A model generated the notes under the pieces. That model was given only the letters and a program-made list of their open reading frames with translations, was not told the origin of the DNA and did not search any database. Source: Bacteroidota bacterium (lineage in GTDB: Bacteria; Bacteroidota; Bacteroidia; JAADEI01). From it: a DNA stretch of 16,939 nt. The first letter of the stretch is position 1, and each line of letters begins with the position of its first letter. Shown here in pieces: positions 13,445 to 16,939 of the stretch. Location of the stretch: the NCBI GenBank assembly GCA_015490475.1, contig WFXT01000021.1, positions 1 through 16,939 of the forward strand, in the 5' to 3' direction. Both the position numbers and the translations under genes were made by a program.

Positions 13445-14189
13445 ATCTGAAAGGATATTTTAGACGTTTTAAATATAGACCATGTCCAGGTGGCGAGAAG
13501 TCAACACGTTCTTTATGCCCTGTTTTTAGCACACGTTCAAACTCCTCCGCAGTCATCAATCCTTTCCCAACGCGAAGCATTGTTCCCACTAAACCTCTAA
13601 CCATACCACGAAGGAACCTGTTCCCTTCAATAACAAACAGCAACTGTCCTCTGGCTGGATTATAGAACCAACGGGCATAGGTAATATAGCACTTCATAGA
13701 ATAGGTCTGTGGGTCGGAACGAGCAAAAGCAGTGTAATCAACATGTTCAAGAAGCATTCGGGCACACTGATTCATCAGTGAAATATCCAGATTTCCCGGA
13801 ACCGGATAGTAATAACTTAATTCTTCAAGAAAAGGGTTCAGCTTTAGATGGATTCTATACATATAGGTTCTCAGCAGAGCAGAAAATCTGGCATGTGCTT
13901 CGTCAGGAACACGATAGATGGCTTTTACTACAACATCCTTAGGAAGAAGATAATTAAGTCTAAAGATAGGACGGGGGGGGATTTCTCCGTTCCAGTCAAA
14001 ATGGGCAAAATTCTGATATGCATTGGCACCGGCGTCCGTTCTACTTGCCCCTTTAACCTGAATTTCTGTTTTGAAAACCCTTGAAAGGGCTTCTTCAATT
14101 AAGTTTTGTATTCCCACAGCATTTTTCTGGCGTTGCCATCCGTGATAATGAAACCCTTTGTATGCAACCTCAATAAAATACCGTGCCAT
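13419..14189 (-). CDS. truA: tRNA pseudouridine(38-40) synthase
   Basis: TruA converts uridines 38-40 in the anticodon arm of many tRNAs to pseudouridine. From ATG 14189 the product has 256 residues, the normal size. It begins MARYFIEVAYKGFHYHGWQRQ, the standard TruA start, and carries the catalytic Asp52 in R-T-D (50-52). The usual RTDxGVHA motif reads RTDAGANA here, with Asn for the His, which is divergent. Other family segments are LNYLLPKDVVV, H-A-R-F-S-A, FLRGMVRGLVGTMLRVGKG and the C-terminal PPGHGLYL. The frame stays open upstream to 14366, but that part overlaps proS and looks non-native, so 14189 was chosen. It starts 20 nt after proS and overlaps the ABC transporter by 26 nt. Confidence 0.93.
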   Translation of the reverse strand: MARYFIEVAYKGFHYHGWQRQKNAVGIQNLIEEALSRVFKTEIQVKGASRTDAGANAYQNFAHFDWNGEIPPRPIFRLNYLLPKDVVVKAIYRVPDEAHARFSALLRTYMYRIHLKLNPFLEELSYYYPVPGNLDISLMNQCARMLLEHVDYTAFARSDPQTYSMKCYITYARWFYNPARGQLLFVIEGNRFLRGMVRGLVGTMLRVGKGLMTAEEFERVLKTGHKERVDFSPPGHGLYLKRLKYPFRFVWECWMQ

Positions 14190-14208
14190 AGGTCTAAGAG
14201 TATTAAAT

Positions 14209-15681
14209 TTAGTATGCCAGTGCAATAAGGACCTTCTGCCTTGTTTTTTTTCCTGTAACGATGCATGTTCCTTCTTCTGAGTCGTCTGGCAGTATGCACC
14301 TGATTGTTGCTCCTGTTTCCTCCTGTAATTTTTCTTCATCTTGTGGTGTACCGTCCCAGAAAGCAAGAGCGAATCCCTTTCGGGCTTCTATAACTTCTTT
14401 GAGTTCATTCATAGAAGACACAGGGATAGTGTTTTCCCTGTGCCATCGTTCATTCTCCACAAGCATACTTTGTTGTATGTCATCAAGCAATTCAATAACT
14501 TTTTCTTCAAGATCATCTATTGAGAACTGCATCTTTTGAAGTGTGTCACGGCGTGCCACTTCCACAACTCCATTTTCTACATCCCGAGGACCAAGTGCTA
14601 TACGCACTGGCACACCCTTTAGCTCATATTCGTTATATTTCCAGCCTGGCCTTTTGGTGTTGTCATCGTCAAGCAAAACCCTGATTCCAGCATTTCTAAG
14701 CCTTTCTGTTATGCTATTTGCCACATCTAAAACCTTTTCCTCATCTGAGCCACTCTTAAAGATTGGGATTATAACAACCTGTACAGGTGCTATGCGTGGT
14801 GGTATCTTCAGTCCTTTATCGTCGCCATGGCTCATAATCAATGCACCTATCAATCTTGTTGAGACTCCCCAGCTAGTAGCCCACACATATTCTCGTTCTC
14901 CTTGTTTGTTAGTAAACATCACTTCAAAAGCCTTTGCAAAATTTTGCCCAAGAAAGTGCGATGTTCCCATCTGAAGGGCTTTCTTGTCTTTCATCAATGC
15001 CTCCAGAGTGAACGTTTCTTCAGCTCCAGCAAAGCGTTCCCCAGGTGTCTTCATTCCCTTATATGGTGCAATTGCGAGAAAGTCACGCATCAACGTTTCA
15101 TAGACATGCCACATTTGTTTAGCTTCCTCCATCGCCTCCTGTGCGGTAGCATGGGCAGTATGTCCCTCTTGCCACAGGAACTCGGCAGTTCTAAGGAAAA
15201 GGCGTGGACGCATTTCCCATCTGACCACATTAGCCCACTGGTTAATTTTAAGTGGCAGGTCTCTCCATGAGTGTATCCAATCTTTGAAAGTGTTCCAGAT
15301 AATAGTTTCAGATGTCGGTCTAACAATCAGTGGTTCTGTTAACTTTGCTTCGGGGTCAGGCTCTATCTCTCCCGTGTCAGGGTTTAACCTCAGCCGATAA
15401 TGAGTAACGACAGCTGCTTCCTTTGCAAACCCTTCCACGTGTTCCGCTTCCCGAGAAAAAAAACTTACTGGAATGAACAAAGGGAAATAGGCATTTTGAT
15501 GCCCTGTTTCTTTAATCATTTTATCCAACTGGTCCCTTATGTTTTCCCAAATAGCAAAACCATAGGGCTTAATGACCATGCAACCACGAACTGCGGAATA
15601 ATCTGCCAGCCCAGCATGCCTGACTACATCAACATACCAGCGTGAAAAATCTTCGCTTTGTGGTGTGATCTTCTCTGCCAT
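14209..15681 (-). CDS. proS: Prolyl-tRNA synthetase, archaeal/eukaryal type (type 3)
   Basis: ProRS charges tRNA-Pro with proline. From ATG 15681 the product has 490 residues and starts MAEKITPQSEDFSRWYVDVV. Class II motif 2 is clear (RWEMRPRLFLRTAEFLWQEGH), and motif 3 lies in TSWGVSTRLIGALIMSHGDD. The LGQNFAKAFEVMF segment, an anticodon-binding domain (VQVVIIPIFKSG onwards) and a C-terminal extension ending in Tyr are typical of the short ProRS type shared by archaea, eukaryotes and Bacteroidota. The type with a large editing insertion is absent. The frame opens 13 codons earlier at 15720, but a promoter-like box lies inside that stretch, so 15681 was preferred. It heads the operon with truA. 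Confidence 0.95.
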   Translation of the reverse strand: MAEKITPQSEDFSRWYVDVVRHAGLADYSAVRGCMVIKPYGFAIWENIRDQLDKMIKETGHQNAYFPLFIPVSFFSREAEHVEGFAKEAAVVTHYRLRLNPDTGEIEPDPEAKLTEPLIVRPTSETIIWNTFKDWIHSWRDLPLKINQWANVVRWEMRPRLFLRTAEFLWQEGHTAHATAQEAMEEAKQMWHVYETLMRDFLAIAPYKGMKTPGERFAGAEETFTLEALMKDKKALQMGTSHFLGQNFAKAFEVMFTNKQGEREYVWATSWGVSTRLIGALIMSHGDDKGLKIPPRIAPVQVVIIPIFKSGSDEEKVLDVANSITERLRNAGIRVLLDDDNTKRPGWKYNEYELKGVPVRIALGPRDVENGVVEVARRDTLQKMQFSIDDLEEKVIELLDDIQQSMLVENERWHRENTIPVSSMNELKEVIEARKGFALAFWDGTPQDEEKLQEETGATIRCILPDDSEEGTCIVTGKKTRQKVLIALAY

Positions 15682-15702
15682 TGAATGCGTGTTTTCATAA
15701 GG

Positions 15703-15735
15703 CAAAGTTAAGCATAGCAATAGTACCTACATAAA
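15703..15735 (-). promoter_or_regulatory. Candidate promoter for the proS operon
   Basis: Read on the minus strand, TTTA (15735-15732) is followed by 21 nt and TAACTTTG (15710-15703). The second box is a perfect match to the Bacteroidota -7 box TAnnTTTG, and the spacing is in the accepted range. Transcription would start near 15696, leaving a short leader of about 15 nt before ATG 15681. This also argues against the upstream in-frame start at 15720. Confidence 0.45.
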
Positions 15736-15811
15736 GTTAATAACGCAAGAGTAATAATTATCCCTTGAGCAATTGAATAACTGTCGGGAAAAGAAAATTA
15801 AAGCTTATATC

Positions 15812-16939
15812 TCACTTAACCTTTTGTTCAAGCATTGCAACCTTTTCCCTCAATTCTTCAATAATCTTCTGCTGTCGGGCAATTTGAGCTTGTTGCTGTT
15901 CTATTGTTTCATACATACCTTTCATAACAACATGCAGAAAACCAATGTATCCATACAAATCAATACCCTGAACGTTTCCTTCACCATCGTAGGCACGTAT
16001 CTCTCTCGGAACTTCCTTATCATCAGCCATCGGCGACAACCGAACCTGTTCCCCTTTCGTCCGACGCCATTTATATACTGGCATTTCTCTGAAATATCTC
16101 AAATACTCCGCAATGTCTTTTTCCCCTATCACACCAATCACTTCCTCTTTGCTGTCACGTGTTGAATACACAGTCCATGAGTCAGCAATGGGGTCTGTGG
16201 GGGAGAATTGCTGAACAGTCAGGATGTTGGATGGTATATATGTGGTTGGAAAAGAGCCAATAGCAATATTTCCATTGCCTGCTATGAACATTCTTCTAGC
16301 TCCATTGGTATAGAAATTCATCATATCTGGCTGATTTTCATTATAAGAAATTCTACCCTCAAAATCAACATTATTAGGGCTCCCTGAAGCAAAATCAATA
16401 TACAATACTCCAGCTAAATCATCACTTCTTATTTCAATTGCACTATTAACAGCCCCTCCCCCATAGTCTGCGGTACCATCCTCTTCCATATTATGGATTA
16501 CAAGTTTTACATCTCCTACAATACTATCGACAATCCTAACTTGACCGTACTCTCTACCTACTTTACACAATTGGTATTTATTTAAATTAGCATTTTTACT
16601 CATTGCGATACAAGTATTCTGTCCCCTAACATGTAATAACAATGGTTTTCCAATTGTAGCAGGCGGAGTAGGCCAAGTTTGTATAATCCAATACAAAACT
16701 GAATCATCAGATGAGTTAACAACACCACCTGCTAGAGTAGCTGCTCCAATATCAAAGTTGTATAAGTATCCAGCATTTGATGAAGCTTGTAACCTTATAC
16801 CTTCTACATATCTTAAAGAATCAACAGCTGTGGGTATCAACAATGATCCTTCAATTACAGCATCATCCCACAATTGCGTGTTCTTCACGTGTAAAAGTCC
16901 ATACGGAGTAGTTGTTCCAATCCCCACTCTACCTAGGGA
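15812..16939 (-). CDS. Surface or fibre protein with peptidase-S74-like chaperone C-terminus (5' end outside window)
   Basis: The frame is open to the window edge, so at least 375 residues and no true start are seen; the GTG at 16927 is internal. The first residues GRVGIGTTTPYGLLHV carry the VGIGT-x-x-P motif common in long Bacteroidota surface proteins and fibres. The middle is a beta-rich stem with glycine-rich turns. The last 117 residues (from about 16165) resemble the intramolecular chaperone of endosialidase and tail fibres (S74): STRDSKEEVIGVIGEKDIAE, then LRYFREMPVYKWRR, a GIDLYGYIGFLHVVMKGMYE helix and a closing coiled coil (IEQQQAQIARQQKIIEELRE). The usual S-D-x-R-L-K cleavage start is altered, so self-cleavage is uncertain. 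It forms trimers if family behaviour holds. It is probably a chromosomal adhesin, but phage origin is not excluded. Confidence 0.7.
   Translation of the reverse strand, partial: SLGRVGIGTTTPYGLLHVKNTQLWDDAVIEGSLLIPTAVDSLRYVEGIRLQASSNAGYLYNFDIGAATLAGGVVNSSDDSVLYWIIQTWPTPPATIGKPLLLHVRGQNTCIAMSKNANLNKYQLCKVGREYGQVRIVDSIVGDVKLVIHNMEEDGTADYGGGAVNSAIEIRSDDLAGVLYIDFASGSPNNVDFEGRISYNENQPDMMNFYTNGARRMFIAGNGNIAIGSFPTTYIPSNILTVQQFSPTDPIADSWTVYSTRDSKEEVIGVIGEKDIAEYLRYFREMPVYKWRRTKGEQVRLSPMADDKEVPREIRAYDGEGNVQGIDLYGYIGFLHVVMKGMYETIEQQQAQIARQQKIIEELREKVAMLEQKVK

Noticed and set aside
14190..14366. In-frame 59-residue N-terminal extension of TruA
   Set aside because: The stretch overlaps proS, is Lys/Gln/His rich without family character, and TruA proteins begin at the MARYFIEVAYKG position.
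1..16939. CRISPR array, insertion sequence or integrase
   Set aside because: No regularly spaced direct repeats of 25-40 nt, no transposase and no tyrosine or serine recombinase motifs were seen in any listed frame.

Overview
The window has two parts. Positions about 1-7,921 form one dense block of small same-strand genes that reads like the morphogenesis and lysis module of a virus or provirus. Positions about 9,470-16,939 are ordinary bacterial genes on the opposite strand. The bacterium is probably a member of the Bacteroidota or a close relative. The reasons are an archaeal/eukaryal-style (type 3) prolyl-tRNA synthetase, a GH3-family protein, a surface protein with the VGIGT-T-P motif typical of that phylum, almost no Shine-Dalgarno sequences, and promoter-like boxes of the TTTG / TAnnTTTG kind. 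I cannot place it more finely.

Left block (plus strand). After the tail of an upstream gene and a candidate promoter come 14 closely packed genes. In order they encode a membrane-anchored LEA-type beta-sandwich protein; a Gln/Thr-tailed protein; a 525-residue transglutaminase-like protein with a polybasic region; a tiny basic coiled coil; a glycine-rich membrane protein with a tandem acidic tail; a beta-rich protein that is my best major capsid candidate; a strong GC hairpin; a second beta-rich capsid-like protein; a coiled-coil protein; an SH3b protein with two membrane spans; a small beta protein; a holin-like two-span protein; a one-span coiled coil; a membrane-anchored M23 peptidase; and a membrane protein. 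There is no terminase, portal, tape-measure or tail gene here. At least seven products carry predicted membrane spans. This composition fits a tail-less icosahedral virus with an internal membrane. The affiliation is inferred, because no recognisable packaging ATPase or replication gene lies inside the window.

A striking shared feature is an intergenic leader of the form ACC(T)..AAAATC(AA). In it the first A of AAAATC lies exactly 14 nt before the start codon of five genes. Genes without it are mostly coupled by overlapping stop and start codons.

Middle (7,918-9,486). A small HTH gene runs convergent to the viral operon. It faces a plus-strand gene of unknown function across a 300-nt gap that holds tandem 9-nt and 11-nt repeats, a hairpin and an outer inverted repeat, which is a likely regulatory or recombination site. 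The plus-strand genes that follow look frameshifted or decayed.

Right block (minus strand). proS, truA, an ABC exporter, a GH3-family protein and a LysE-type exporter are packed with gaps or overlaps of 26 nt or less, so they are probably one operon. A candidate promoter lies just before proS. Upstream of it is the C-terminal part of a surface or fibre protein ending in a peptidase-S74-like chaperone domain and a coiled coil, cut by the window edge.
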